Assembly: GCA_007570785.1 (NCBI GenBank)
Contig: ML664175.1
Location: 10,145,441 to 10,209,440, forward strand
DNA from: Antilocapra americana
Lineage: Eukaryota > Chordata > Mammalia > Artiodactyla > Antilocapridae
Direction: 5' to 3'
Length of the DNA stretch: 64,000 nucleotides
Positions 10,447 to 25,969 of the stretch are shown one piece after another. The stretch's first letter is position 1; each line of letters starts with the position of its first letter. The notes under the pieces are model-generated. The model did not search any database. It was not told the origin of the DNA and worked only from the letters and a program-made list of their open reading frames with translations. Made by a program: the position numbers and the translations under genes.

Positions 10447-12334
10447 CCAAATGCTCACCTCATTGCAGTGAATAATTGAGACTGAACAAGAAATACAATG
10501 CTAAATTTGACTAGTCAAAAGAGAATATTATTATTAAATCTTGCCAGAATTTAATAATATTTAAAAAATTCTTTAGCGATGCCGAGAAAATAGAGAACAA
10601 GAACTGTATGTGTATTTGCAGGTGATGCCACTGTGTGTTCTATCTGGGAGTCGGTTGGGTGTATCTCTATCCGTAAGTCATATGGAATTAGTCACATTGA
10701 TAAAGTCACATTGACCAGAGAAAAGTAATATTTGCTTTTAAAATGATATTACATATAGAGTTATTTTAAAAAATACTTCCAAATCATTACTTCATTTAGA
10801 GTTTTTCTCTTCAGAATGTTTGAAGGCTTTGATTCAGTGCTTTCTAACTTCTAGTGTTGTTGACTGATAGATGCCCTGTTTTGTGTTCCCTTTGGAAGCT
10901 TGAAAGTCTGATCTTGGTCTGCTGTATGCGCAAATCTCCTGATGAATGACATGTTTTGGTATAAATCTATTTTTATCCATTCTGGTGGGCACTTGGTAAA
11001 CTCATATACTTTGTTAACTCATGTACTTCAGTTCTGGGGATTTTTCTTAGATTATTTCACTGATAATTTTCATTATTTCTCTCTCTTATCTCTGTTTTTG
11101 GAGCCATTATTATTTGGATTTTGGACTGGTCCTCTCTACTTTCTAAGAAATTTCCTTAATTTTCTCTTCCAAAGCTTTTTATCAATTTTTTCCCCCCACT
11201 CCCTGGTTTTCAATGCTAAATGATCTAAATGTCTCACATGATAGAGCCTTCCCTCAAATGTCTGATAATCCTTGGTTGTCTGCTAATATTTAAGAACAGG
11301 ACAATAAAATGCTGATTGGAAACTCTGAATGACTGGGTGAGAGGTTGTCAGCTATAAAGGTCCCTATAGTGTAATTTGTTTAGGCTAATAGGTGGGAACC
11401 GCCCATGTCAATATCTTCAGGTCTTTCCTCTTGGAACGAGGTTAATCAGGTTCCACACAGATGGACCTCCTAATCTCTTCCTTGGAAGTTGAAGGTCTGG
11501 CTGCTGGAATCTGGGAACTGAGTTGGTAAAAATATTTGGGAGCCTCAGCATCTAATATCCAAATGTTCACTTAATCCCCCTAGTCTCTAGAGATCTCCAG
11601 TTTCACCTTCTGCAGAGAATAAGTTTTCAGTACAGGCATTTAATGGCTTAAATAATAAATGACACTATGGAAGAGTAGAGAACTCCTTTTAGCTATGACC
11701 AGAGGGGAAAGGTGAAATCTGTACTAGGAAATTTCTCAAACCTGAAGGATTTTTGCTGGCTGATAGAAGAGAATGAGAGTGGATTGCTGATGACTAGTAG
11801 AATCTGGCTTAGAATAAAAATGGAAAATCTTGGCTTTTAATTCATCTTTGTTGGAAATGCCATGAACTGAAGGTAATACTTCTTATTAAATTAATTGTTT
11901 CATAATGTTGTTTCTTTCAGTCCCAAGGAGATAGCTGTGAAAAGAAAGCACCAACTCCTGGCTGCTCTTCTATAGTGCAGGCAGCTACAAGGGAGTCTAC
12001 TGGTCATCACCCATGGTTCTAAGGGGAAAATGTTAGCAGTCCAGTCATTCCATCTTGCAGCTTGTCTGGATTGGCTCCATTCTCTCTCCTCCTCTGAGCT
12101 TTCTAGAATTCTTGCCTTCTGAATAAGAGGCCAAGGTCAAGTCTTTCTCCCAAGGGAGCAAAGCCCAGTGTTTCGGCTGTTTTTCCTTTTGACTGAAAAG
12201 TTTCTTTGGGCAATAAAGAGCTCCCTGATAAAATTGGGTGTATGAATGTAGATTTGGGGGGCTCTTAGAAAGAAGAGACTGAACCTATGCTGACAAGAAT
12301 TCCTGTGTCTGCCAGTTAAGGTTAATGAGAGGTA
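10447..12334. other. Intergenic DNA, no gene seen
   Basis: About 1.9 kb with no recognisable repeat or gene. A 93-codon frame at 10942-11223 is rich in F and L because the DNA is T-rich; it has no family signature. Confidence 0.45.
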
Positions 12335-12460
12335 AACTAAAATCCATGAGATTATATCCTTCTTGAGGACAGGGGGGTTTGATACCTTCTGTTCCTAAAC
12401 AGCACTTAGTACTATGCCATGCATATAAGAAGTGTTCATTAAATATATTTCAATGTTTAT
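12335..12460 (+). mobile_element. L2-like LINE 3' end, sense
   Basis: Resembles the L2 3' end: a CTTCTTGAGGACAGGG block, then AGCACTTAGTACTATGCCATGCATA and TGTTCATTAAATATATTT. It is old and diverged. Confidence 0.5.
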
Positions 12461-12497
12461 TTATTGAGGCTGATTAGCTTACACTATAGAAACTGTA

Positions 12498-13298
12498 TCA
12501 ATAACCTCAGATATGCAGATGACACCACCTTTATGGCAGAAAGTGAAGAGGAACTAAAAAGCCTCTTGATGAAAGTGAAAGAGGAGAGTGAAAAACTTGG
12601 CTTAAAGCTCAACATTCAGAAAACTAAGGTCATGGCATCTGGTCCCATCACTTCATGGCAAATAGATGGGGAAACAGTGGAAACAGTCTCAGACTTTATT
12701 TTTCTGGGCTCCAAAATCACTGCAGATGGTGATTGCAGCCATGAAATGAAAAGACTCCTTGGAAGGAAAGTTATGACCAACCTAGATAGCATATTTAAAA
12801 GCAGAGACATTACTTTTGTCAACAAAGGTCCATCTAGTCAAGGCTATGGTTTTTCCAGTAGTCATGTATGGATGTGAGAGTTGGACAGTGAAGAAAGCTG
12901 AGTGCTGAGGAATTGATGCTTTTGAACTGTGGTGTTGGAGAAGACTCTTGAGAGTCCCTTGGACTGCAAGAAGATCCAATAAGTCCATCCTAAAGGAGAG
13001 GAGTCCTGGGTGTTCATTGGAAGGACTGATGTTGAAGCTGAAACTCCAATATTCTGGCCACCTCACGCGAAGAGTTGTCTCACTGGAAAAGACCCTGATG
13101 CTGGGAAGGATTGGTGGCAGGAGGAGAAGGCGAAGACAGAGGATGAGATGTCTGGATGGCATCACTGACTTGATGGACATGGGTTTGGGTGAACTCCGGG
13201 AGTGGATGATCACTCCGGTGATGGACAGGGAAGCCTGGCATGCTGTAATTCATGGGGTTGCAAAGAGTTGGACACGACTGAGCAACTGAACTGAACTG
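12498..13298 (+). mobile_element. BovB LINE 3' end, sense, 801 bp, with 12-bp target-site duplication
   Basis: A 5'-truncated BovB starting just before the reverse transcriptase YADD box (12512-12523) and ending in the CTGAACTGAACTG 3' repeat. ATAGAAACTGTA at 12486-12497 and ATAGAAACAGTA at 13299-13310 form a 12-bp duplication with one mismatch, which fixes both ends. It is inactive: six bases are missing near 12752 relative to sister copies, one extra T near 12816 shifts the frame, and GAGTGCTGA near 12901 is a stop. Reading frames of 113-143 codons here are debris. Confidence 0.95.
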
Positions 13299-13310
13299 AT
13301 AGAAACAGTA

Positions 13311-15229
13311 CTATTAATTACCACTGATTTTGTTACTGGCTGTTTCTCTCAGCTTTTAAATAAAGTCTTCTGGCTGTACCTGGCAAGGTCGGCAAAAATC
13401 TCAGAAATGATTTATAAATAACAAAACTCCAGTTTTTTAAAATATTTTTTGTCTTCCATATATGTATTGTAGATTATAGAAAATCTGTTTGTAGGAAACA
13501 CATTCCCCTAGTAAAAATGATACATGAAAAGACTGTACTACAGGATGAAGAATAAATTCATGTTTAATGTCAAATAACTGGCAGATTTAACTCCAGCCTC
13601 CCTTTTTTTGAGTGTGTACTATACACCTGGCACCATGCTAGGTGCACACTACAGAAAGATGTAATAGCAGCCCCATCCTTTAAGGAGTGTTTAATCTACT
13701 GAGGAAAATAAACCTTATAACAATATGGGTCATAATAGATGAAACACTTTACCAGTCAGTTCCTCAAAGACTGAGGGTTTGAGTAGTGATTTCTTCTTCT
13801 AAATTAGTTGTATGAGAAGGATGAGAAGAAACTGGCTCTTCTTTTCTCTTGAAAATAGCATGAATCCTTGAATGGGATTACATGCTTTCTCCTCTCCTGA
13901 AGATCTCATTTCAGTTTTACCACCCAGACTACTTCTTAAGGAATGAGGCCTAACAGTTCTAATTAGATTTCTCTTTTTGAGGTTTAGATCTTTGCTACAA
14001 AAAATGGCCATTGGGCCTTATATCGCTTAGAACACATTAGATTACAAACAGCAGAGTACTGTATCCCTGTTGTTTCCATCAATGACAGTAGACCTGGGTT
14101 CAGAAGCTGTGATCAGAGACTCAAAAACATCATTGAAGAGTATCTTTTTCTGTTTATGCTTTCTCTATGTCTACTTTATTTTCACCTGGCAGGACCTGCT
14201 GGTTGGAAGATAGCGGTCCAAAGTCCAGGAGTTCCTTGATTTTTTTTTTTTCCCCATAAAATATGCTGATGATATTCCTTCACATTTTGGGGGTTGCTTT
14301 TAAATGCTCCTGGATTTCTTGAGCACATGCAGAAACAGGAGGTTGCCTTTGAAGCTCTCTTGGAATCTGAAACAAACAAAAACTCTCCCTGAAGCCCCCA
14401 GCGTAGGCCCAAATTGTGTCATGCACATTGCCAACCAGTAACTACAGCAGGGAATGGAACTATGCTAAGTTATTTAGGTTGGAATTTTGCTAATTTGCTT
14501 ACACTGGAACCACATTCCCTAGGAGACAGCTAGGCCAGGGATGTGACGCTAAGCAGCAGGGTGGTTGTTTACCCAGATAAGGGGGAGTAGATACAGGGGA
14601 GGCTACAGAATCTGACACAAATACAGAGTGTGGCAGATGACAACGTCATGGAAACCCTTATCCTCAAGCTACAACTGCCTTCTTCCGCTGGACAGCTCTA
14701 TTTGTAATAATGTATGGTAATCGCATATCTGCAACTGAGTCTATCTTCTTGTTTTCATGCAAACCTGGCCTCCAAAGGCTCCTTCTTGCCTTCATGGTGT
14801 TGGCTGCATTTTTCAGTGTTGCTATGGATATGTCTTCTTTCCTCACTGTTTCTTCTGCCGGGGCCTTACTGGTCTTTACTCCATTCACTGATCCCAGAGT
14901 CAAACCCTGGCTGATATTGGAGAAAACCTTACTTTGATATCCGAATGTAAGGAAATTGAGGTTTCATTATTTAGCCGTCTTTCTACTCCGTTTGGGGTTC
15001 TTTAGTAGTTGCGCCAGGACTGCGGCTGTGCGGCAGAACCTACCTGGGCCGTCTCTAAAACGAAGGGACTGGCTTGATCCGTTTACAAAACTCTTCTTGC
15101 AGTGCGATCGGAGGAGTCTTGATTGGAAATCGGATACGAAGAGAGGACTGCAGACGTGGAAGCTTGACTGAGTGGAGTGTTTGGGAACCTGAAGCCCACG
15201 TTGCTTTGTGTGGTTTGAGGGAGGCCTTG
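13311..15229. other. Intergenic DNA upstream of the TCF12 island, no gene supported
   Basis: No gene is supported. Overlapping frames on both strands at 14664-14937 (75-79 codons) have no signature I recognise. The DNA turns GC-richer after about 14950 as the promoter island is approached, and may contain distal promoter elements I cannot identify. Confidence 0.45.
13600..13700 (-). mobile_element. MIR-like SINE fragment, antisense
   Basis: GTGTGTACTATACACCTGGCACCATGCTAGGTGC matches the antisense MIR-type motif of the form CTACTATGTGCCAGGCACTGTGCTAGG. The element is old and weakly preserved. Confidence 0.4.
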
Positions 15230-15383
15230 CCTCTTCTGCATTCCGCCCACCCACGACTCTGACCATCCGCACCTACTCCAAGAGCCCACCAAGGTGGCCG
15301 GTCTCCCTTCCCCACGCACTCATCCTCCGCGCCGAGCCCCGCGCAGCCTCCTGGGGCCGGAGCCTCCGGGCCAAGCCCAGCCT

Positions 15384-15404
15384 GGCGTCCGGCGTCCGGC
15401 GTCC
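15384..15404 (+). repeat. Three tandem GGCGTCC heptamers
   Basis: GGCGTCC occurs three times in a row without spacing at the upstream side of the CpG island. It could be replication slippage or a small binding-site cluster. Confidence 0.85.
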
Positions 15405-15734
15405 AGCGCGGCTTGCTCCGGAAAGCCTTTTAGGATTCTTGCGGCCTCGGGCTAGGTGGCCTGGGCAGCGGATCCAGATGCGCCCGCTGTCGCGTCTCCG
15501 CCGCTCCGCTTCGGGAAGGGAGGCCAGAGCAGAAAGGGCTGGGGGAGGCGCCACGGCGGCTGCCGCCCATCTCCCGAGGACCCGGCCAGGCTTCCTTGCC
15601 GGCGGCCCGGCCCTGCCTCACGGGGTGGCTGCGCGTGCCTCCCGCCCCTCCCCACCCGCCCCGGTCCGCCTCACCCCACAGCCGGCTTTGTCCGCCTGCC
15701 GCGCGGCGGCCCCTCCCCGTTCCCCTCTGCTCCT

Positions 15735-15763
15735 CCCCGCCCCCTCCGCCGGCCCCACTTCCT
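15735..15763 (+). promoter_or_regulatory. GC box next to an ETS-like site
   Basis: CCCCGCCCC at 15735-15743 is a canonical Sp1/KLF GC box. CACTTCCT at 15756-15763 reads as AGGAAGTG on the minus strand, an ETS-family core. The pair lies about 120 bp upstream of the AAAAAAATG at 15879, a plausible core-promoter position. Binding is inferred. Confidence 0.45.
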
Positions 15764-15839
15764 CGGCGCAGGCGGCGGGAGCGGGCCGGGGACGAAGGGG
15801 TTAACCCGGGGCTCTTCCCGGCGCGGAGGGATCCGGAGC

Positions 15840-16103
15840 CGAGCCGAGCGCGGTGCTGAGGCTGCCTCAGCGAAAAAAATGTCCGCCTGAGGAGACCCAC
15901 AAGTTCTATTCGGGGGGACCGCCAGCCCGCCCCGGGAGGAAGGGGCGGCCAGGCCCGAAAGCCGCCTCCCCGGCCCGGATCCGAGAGCTCGCGCGGGGCA
16001 AAGTGAGCCGAACCGCCGGGCGGTGCGAGGGGAAGCCCGAGCCCGCTCCCCCGGCCAAAGTGAACTTTAATCGAGGTGGTTGGATGCGGAGACGGGGCGG
16101 CAG
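15840..16103 (+). other. TCF12: Candidate TCF12 noncoding first exon (start uncertain)
   Basis: TCF12 exon 2 has only 22 leader bases before its ATG, so at least one upstream leader exon is expected. The best donor I see in the island is CAG|GTAATT at 16103/16104. Other possible donors are AAA|GTGAGC at 16003 and CCA|GTGAGT at 16668. The left limit given here is arbitrary because the start site cannot be read. Joining 16103 to 17106 keeps the leader noncoding. Confidence 0.4.
15879..15890 (+). other. Candidate 3-codon upstream frame, Met-Ser-Ala-stop
   Basis: ATG TCC GCC TGA follows a run of seven A. If transcription starts upstream of it, ribosomes would meet this minimal frame first. Its -3 base is A and its +4 base is T, a moderate initiation context. 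Confidence 0.35.
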
Positions 16104-16668
16104 GTAATTGCGGGCCGGCGAGCGGGAGGGGGACGCCCTGGCGGGGCTGGGGGCTGCGGGGCGCCGCCGTGTCCCGGCCGGGGCAGAGGCGCCCCCGGCC
16201 CGCGCCCCAACTCCGCACCCCTTTGTACAGCAGCGAACCCGGGGTCCCCTCCAAGTTGGGGAGCGGAGTGGGGGTGGAGGCGAGAGTCGCGGACGGCCAG
16301 GCCCGCGGGCGGCGCGCTCGGCCTGCGCGCCCGGCTCAGCGCTCGGCAGGGGCTCCCGGGCGCGCGGGAGAGCGGGCTCTCCGGCTCCGGAGCCAGGCTC
16401 ATTGTTAAGCAGCTCCGGGGTCGGCCGGCCGCGGGCAGGGCAGCAAAAGTGGGAGGAGGCCGAACCGCGGGAGGAGGACGCCGGGCGAGAGCGGGACTAG
16501 TTGTCTGTGTTTCTGTTTTCTTTTTAAAAACGCCTCTGGGACGCGCGGGGGATGCTTTCCGACCCCCGGGGCCCGCGGGGGACGTCCGGGCGGCGGCGGC
16601 GGCCCCAGACGCGGGCCTGCGAGCGGCGCGTCCCCTGCAACTTGTCAGTCCTATTGTTGCAGAGCCAG

Positions 16669-16675
16669 TGAGTCA
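16669..16675 (+). promoter_or_regulatory. AP-1 (TRE) consensus TGAGTCA
   Basis: A perfect TGAGTCA lies in the downstream half of the CpG island, in the predicted first intron. It overlaps a strong donor-like GTGAGT at 16668. It suggests, but does not prove, response to Jun/Fos factors. Confidence 0.5.
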
Positions 16676-16786
16676 CTTCGCTACTCCCCTCGCCGCCGTT
16701 CCGCTCGCTGGATGCCCAATCGTCCCCCACCCCGCCCCTCGAGACCCCCGCCCCGGCCGGGCCCCGCGCGTCGGGCACCCGGCGGT

Positions 16787-16808
16787 GGCGGCGGCGGCGG
16801 CGGCGCGG
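16787..16808 (+). repeat. Short (GGC)n run in the CpG island
   Basis: Seven or so GGC units in a row; a shorter (CGG)4 lies at 16588-16602. Such runs are common in CpG islands. Confidence 0.85.
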
Positions 16809-17115
16809 GGTAGGGGTCGCCGGGGAGGGGGCAGGACCGGCTCGGAAACTTGCGGGAGAGGTGGCGAGTTGCGGGAGCCCCCCGCCTCGCTCCCGGGCCG
16901 GGCCGGGAAACGCGAGGATTCACGGACCCGTGCGGGCGCCGGGCTCTCCAGCCCCTTGCCCGCGCGGCGGTGGGGAACGAGGAGGGTATTGGAAGTCAGC
17001 TTGGCGCTTTTGCTCTTCCTCTACGCCCCTCTCCATCCCCGAACACACTTTGGGCCTCGGCGGTTTCTGTTTGGTCTCTAGCTGAGCCTCTTTCCTCTGC
17101 CTTAGGACCTGTTAA

Positions 17116-21364
<4,249 letters not shown>

Positions 21365-21640
21365 TCATCAAATTTCTCCTCAATTTTTTAAATTAAACTT
21401 TTTGTTTTGAGATAATTGTAGATTCATATGCAGTTGTAAGAAGATTCAATTGTAAGAAACAATACAGAGATCCTACTTGCACTTTTACCATTCTTCTACC
21501 AATGGTAACATTTTGTAAAACTGTGGTACAATATCACAGCTAGGTTTCTGATAGTGATAAAGTCAAGGTACAAGAGCAATTTCATCATCACAAAGATTCC
21601 TGATGCCCTGATGTTTCCCTAATGTAACTTTATCTATTTT
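21365..21640. mobile_element. Probable old L1-related fragment
   Basis: TTTTGAGATAATTGTAGATTC, GCAGTTGTAAGAA, AATACAGAGATCC, CCAATGGTAACATTTTGTAAAAC and GGTACAATATCACAG form a series I recognise from old mammalian L1-type repeats. Subfamily and strand are not certain. Confidence 0.45.
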
Positions 21641-22437
21641 TAAAGTAATTTGAAAAGAAAAAAAGGGAAAAATTAGTCAGTACTTACAGACTGCCACAGC
21701 ATTATTCAAAATATCAAAAAAGAGAACACCAAAGTTTTACCAATGTGTTTTTTAACTGAATTGTAAATATAAGTAGGAATGGTAATTTTAAATAAAGGCA
21801 AAACTAGGTTTAGGTTTTTCATTTAAGGTATTATGAACTTATGAGTAGGGTGTGTTTCATGTTGTGTACCTATCAGTATTGAAATTTGTTGACTACAGTG
21901 TGTAGTAATTCAGACATACTCAAATTTAATACTGCTGTTTGGATAACTGAGCCATGTCAGACATTTGCTTCTGGCAAGCTGTAGTGAGCAGTTAAAGTCA
22001 CTGCAGAGTCAATAGGCATATTGAGGAAAAATACAGTATTTTAGGATAAATATAGTCTGTTGTTAAGTGGCTTATTTAAAGTAAAAGTTAAGTAGTAAAA
22101 GAGTTTTTTTAGAGAATCTGTATATGAAAATATAATCTTAGAAAACAGAAAAATTAGATTCAAGATTATAACCATGAGTATTGTGTGTTTTTAGGAGTAG
22201 TTCTTATAGTGTTATTTTAAGTAGTCATGGCTTATAATGGATTTGAAAAGCAGTTTGATTAGGTCACAGTATTTTAGAGGCTTGGTTATACAGTGAGCCA
22301 TACCTTTGATTAATTATTATTTCTGTTTACATTACCATTTTAAATACAGATTCAGCTTTCTGTCTTTTATGCTATCTTTTGGTTTGTCTTTTTATTTGAA
22401 TTTTAAAATCATTCTCTTGAACAGGAAGATAAAAAAG
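21641..22437. other. Unique intronic DNA, nothing recognised
   Basis: AT-rich sequence without a recognisable repeat, gene or RNA. Confidence 0.45.
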
Positions 22438-22445
22438 ATGAAGAT

Positions 22446-22662
22446 TGCTGTTGTTATTTAGTCACTAAGTCGTGTCTGACTCTTGCGACCCCGTGGACTG
22501 TAGCCTACCGGGCTCCTCTATCCATATGATTTCCCAGGCAAGAATACTGGAGTGGGTTGTCATTTCCTTCTCCAGGGAATCTTCCTGACCCAGGGAGCAA
22601 ACCTGTGTCTTCTGCATTAGCAGGCAGATTCTTTACTATGGTGTCACCAGGGAAGACCAAGA
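22446..22662 (-). mobile_element. Bov-tA SINE, antisense
   Basis: Minus-strand Bov-tA with head, box region (reverse of TGACCCAGGGAGCAAACC) and the tail reading GTGTCTGACTCTTGCGACC on the plus strand. ATGAAGAT at 22438-22445 and 22663-22670 is a short target-site duplication. Confidence 0.9.
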
Positions 22663-22747
22663 ATGAAGATACTCAACTTTAAATATAAACACAATTGTTT
22701 TCATTTTCACATTTTAGATTTAATGGGGCTATATACAGTAATTTCTT

Positions 22748-22991
22748 TTTGTATTTATATATTTTTATATTTTAAATCATTTTTTTAAGTATTTATTTAG
22801 CAACAAGTAGGATCTTCCTTCATTGTGGTGTGTGGACTCTAGTTGTGGTACATGGGCTTCAGAGCGCTCCAGCTCAGTAGTTGTGACGCATAGGCTTAGC
22901 TGCTCTCTGCCTAGTTCCCAGACAAGGGATTGAACCTGTGTCCTCTGCATTGCAAGGCAGATTCTTAACCACTGTACCATCAGGAAAATCC
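22748..22991 (-). mobile_element. CHR-type SINE, antisense, with perfect 12-bp target-site duplication
   Basis: On the minus strand it starts GGGATTTTCCTGATGG, passes the box region (reverse of GGGATTGAACCTGTG) and the CHR body, and ends in an A/T-rich tail. CAGTAATTTCTT flanks it at 22736-22747 and 22992-23003 without mismatch. A 67-codon minus-strand frame over it is noncoding. Confidence 0.92.
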
Positions 22992-23003
22992 CAGTAATTT
23001 CTT

Positions 23004-23829
23004 ATTAAAGCCAGATAGTCTTTTTTTGTTCTTGAACAATTGATACTTATGTGTGGAATGTTATTGTCTGCCTAGTGTTGTCAAAGACTGGAATAACTTT
23101 CCACAAAATAGTAAATTAACACTATTAGAAAAAGTCTCCTGGAAAAATAAGTAGTTTCTGGACAGTGTGTGGGATAATTAAAAAAATATATCATTTAATA
23201 GGACTGCTTTTGGGTATTGCTTGAATATGGTTTTTTGGAAAAGAATGTTGAAATTACGAATCTAATGCTTTTGTGCTTATGGAATAAAATGAAAAGAAGA
23301 TGGACATTTAAATGTATCAGAAAGACTTTCTGCTTTGTTGAATAGTTGAGCCATATTTATCTTAGATTTATCAATTAAACATATTTGTTTAGTATTTGCA
23401 AATCTTGGTATTCTGCTAGCTTTTGGGAAGGTGGCAAATGGGGAAGGATATAGAGAAAAGGGGAGGCATTTCATTATCTAGATAGATAAGACAAAAATAT
23501 GAGGTAGATAAATATCTGTACCAAAAAATGTCAACAATTGCACATCAGTGTAGGTTATATTGAGTCCATAAGAATAAGGATGTGTTGAAGAGTGAGGGGA
23601 CTGGTTTAAAAATAAATCAGAAGTGTTGAATTTAGAGTTGACTTTAAAGGAGACACAAAAAATGAATTAGAGAAGAGAGGAACTGTCCTCCCAGATGTCC
23701 TCCTTCTCATTAACAGAGACCTGGAAATGAGAGGCTTGCTTCAAGGGCCTGTGTATACACAATGCAGGTAAAGAGAAACTGATTTTTATTGATGACAACT
23801 CCTGTACTCCTAGAGGAGCTCATGTTTAT
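23004..23829. other. Unique intronic DNA, nothing recognised
   Basis: No repeat or gene recognised. A minus-strand 65-codon frame at 23277-23474 has no signature. Confidence 0.45.
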
Positions 23830-24015
23830 ATACTGCATGGGTTCAAATCTAACCATTGCAGTTTATGAGCTGGTGATCTTGGGTACGTTTCTTACCCTTT
23901 TTATGCTTATGTTTCTTAACCTGTGATAGCCTCATGAGTTGTTACAAGTGTTAACTGAATTGATAGAAGTAAGCTCTAGAAACAGTATCTGGCACATAGT
24001 GAACTGTGGTGAAAT
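23830..24015 (+). mobile_element. MIR SINE, sense, diverged
   Basis: Keeps the MIR order: GGGTTCAAATC, GAGCTGGTGATCTTGGG, TTTCTTAACCTGTGATAG, GAGTTGTTACAAGTGTTAA, and CAGTATCTGGCACATAGT at the end. MIRs are ancient tRNA-derived SINEs, often kept as regulatory DNA. Confidence 0.7.
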
Positions 24016-24621
24016 GAATTTTTAGTGGTGAGGCAATAAAATAAGGAAAGCATTTACTTACTCAGGAGACTATTGTGCTAATCTCTGGCGTAAATTTGGA
24101 CCTGGTATTAGTATAGGAAGTAGGAAGAAAAAATACCAGAAGAAAAGAAAGGATTGACAGAATTTGAAGGATTGGATTTCTGTAGGTAAGAGAAATGACT
24201 TTTGCAGTTCTGAGGAAACTAGAAGATTGTTGTGCTGGAAGCAAAAAAAAAAGATGATATGTTTTGAGCATTTTAAATTTCACATGGTTTGGGACTCTTG
24301 CTAATTTGGGGGTTTATGAGAAAAGAATGCTGCAGGATGAGTTAAAGATTTTGGTTTAAAAAAAAGCTATTTTCTGCCTATAAAATTAATACATAATCAT
24401 CATTGAAAAAAGTTAGAACAGAAAAAGCAATAGGTGGGGCAAGACATTCATTATTTTACTGTCGAGTAGATTTTACAGTTTGATTTATTTCCTTCTAGTC
24501 TTTTTTTCCCTTGTTGTATGTTTGCAACATTGTGAGCTTACTGATGGTTTCATTTCTTGTCCTGCTTTTTTATTTCACATGATGTTATGAACATTATCTC
24601 ATATTCTTAAAGATTCTTCAT

Positions 24622-24992
24622 TTAGTTCGGTCGCTCGGTTGTGTCCAGCTCTTTACGGCCCCATGGACTGCAGCACATCAGGCTTCCCTGTACATCACCA
24701 ACTCCCGGAGCTTGCTTAAACTCATGTCTACCACGTCAGTGATGCCATCCAACCATCTCATCCTCTGTTGTCCCCTTCTCCTCCTGCCCTCAGTCTTTCT
24801 CAGCATCAGCATCTTTTCCAAGGAGTCAGTTCTTCACATCAGGTGGCCAACGTATTGGAGCTTCAACTTCAGCATCAGACCTTCCAATGAATATTCAGGA
24901 CTAATTTCCTTTAGGATTGACTGGACTGATCTCCCTGTAGTCCAAGGGACTCGCAAGAGTCTTCTCCAGTACCATAGTTCAAAAGCATCAAA
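24622..24992 (-). mobile_element. BovB LINE 3' end, antisense, 371 bp, with 13-bp target-site duplication
   Basis: Only the last 0.37 kb of a BovB, starting on the plus strand with TTAGTTCGGTCGCTCGG and ending AGTTCAAAAGCATCA. AAAGATTCTTCAT at 24609-24621 and 24993-25005 is a perfect 13-bp duplication. A 138-codon plus-strand frame across it is an antisense artefact. Confidence 0.95.
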
Positions 24993-25005
24993 AAAGATTC
25001 TTCAT

Positions 25006-25689
25006 AAGCTCCCTGAAAAATTGTGTTATTACATGGGATGGATACAGTGTAACTTATCAAATCATTTCTCTTACTGCTTGATGCTTAGAGAGTCTGTTGA
25101 TTTGCTTCTTGGTATTATAAAAATATAGTAGTGAATACCTTTTTGTACATCCATACATTTTTATCTACACTTCAGTTGCCTTTGGCTAGGAGTTGGAGAT
25201 TTTGGGTTTTATTCCTACAAGTTATAATTAAAGTTAAGTGAGTGAGTGTATACCCTAGGGAAAGGTCAAGGATTGATATTAATGGTGGAGTTAAATATAT
25301 AAAATTAGTTTTGGTTGATTATTTAATGTAAAAATACAAATTTTTATTACTTTATGGATGGAGTGTTTGATGACATTTGGTGCATATTTGTATTTGTATA
25401 TAATTTGATTGTGTGGTGACTGGAGGGAATTCTTGATATTCTTTGAGCTGTGCTTGTTGAAATGGAGTGGAATCTAGTTGGATTCTATACATTTCTGATA
25501 CGTCTACTGTTTGTTCTATGTTTTTTATAACTTTTGGGTACAAAAGCATCCAAGTGTTACTCTGTGCATTCCATCTTTCAAGTTGTGTAAAGTTCTTCAC
25601 TTTTTTTCTCTGATGGTGAAGGGAGTGGAATGAGTCAGCATGATTATATTTAATGTAGAAAATGTGAGACAGCCCTTGAATTCTTGGCG
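25006..25689. other. Unique intronic DNA, nothing recognised
   Basis: AT-rich DNA without a recognised element. A minus-strand frame of 82 codons at 25352-25600 has no family signature. Confidence 0.4.
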
Positions 25690-25925
25690 TTTTATAACAG
25701 AGGCAGTGTAGTGTAGTAGGAAGAATTGGTCTCAGGAGCTGGATGACTGGATTAGAATTTATTAGCTGGGCCCTGGGAAAGTTATTTAAATAATCTGAGC
25801 ATACTTTTTTCCTTTGTGAAGAGTGACTGATAATGCTTACCTTCAGAACTCATATGAAGATCAAATAAGATCTCTGTATATTGCTTACTACTCTGCAACT
25901 TCGGAAATGGTAGCTGCCATTGTTA
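25690..25925 (+). mobile_element. MIR SINE, sense
   Basis: MIR order is clear: GCAGTGTAGTGTAGTAGGAAGA, GGAGCTGGATGACTGGATTAGAAT, TAGCTGGGCCCTGGGAAAGTTA, TAATGCTTACCTTCAGAAC and AGATCAAATAAGATC. Confidence 0.75.
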
Positions 25926-25969
25926 TAGTACTCTCTTAAGTAATACTAATATAATATGAGTTATTAATA

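Larger units (their letters stand above)
15230..17010 (+). promoter_or_regulatory. TCF12: CpG-island promoter of TCF12
   Basis: This stretch is strikingly rich in G, C and CpG, unlike the AT-rich DNA on either side, and lies immediately upstream of the first coding exon. It contains several CCCCGCCCC-type GC boxes (Sp1/KLF), an ETS-like ACTTCCT and a TGAGTCA site, and no obvious TATA box. That is typical of a broad promoter for a widely expressed regulator such as TCF12. The exact start site cannot be read. Long frames through it (up to 333 codons) reflect the scarcity of stop codons in GC-rich DNA. Confidence 0.9.
16084..17115 (+). other. Candidate 9-codon upstream frame across the exon 1-2 junction
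   Basis: If exon 1 ends at 16103 and exon 2 begins at 17106, an ATG at 16084 opens a frame of nine codons. It ends at TAA at 17113-17115, twelve bases before the main ATG. It is in the same frame as TCF12 but the stop separates them. It depends on the predicted donor and is not proven. Confidence 0.3.

Noticed and set aside
14664..14937. Opposed frames of 75-79 codons just upstream of the promoter island
   Set aside because: No family signature and no splice or promoter context; the two strands exclude one another as genes.
15208..17081. Long open frames in the CpG island (198 codons at 15208, 274 minus at 15430, 333 at 16080, and others)
   Set aside because: They overlap on both strands in all phases, are rich in A, G, P and R, lack any domain, and are explained by few stop codons in GC-rich DNA. 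The 333-codon frame opens with TTG and crosses the predicted intron 1.
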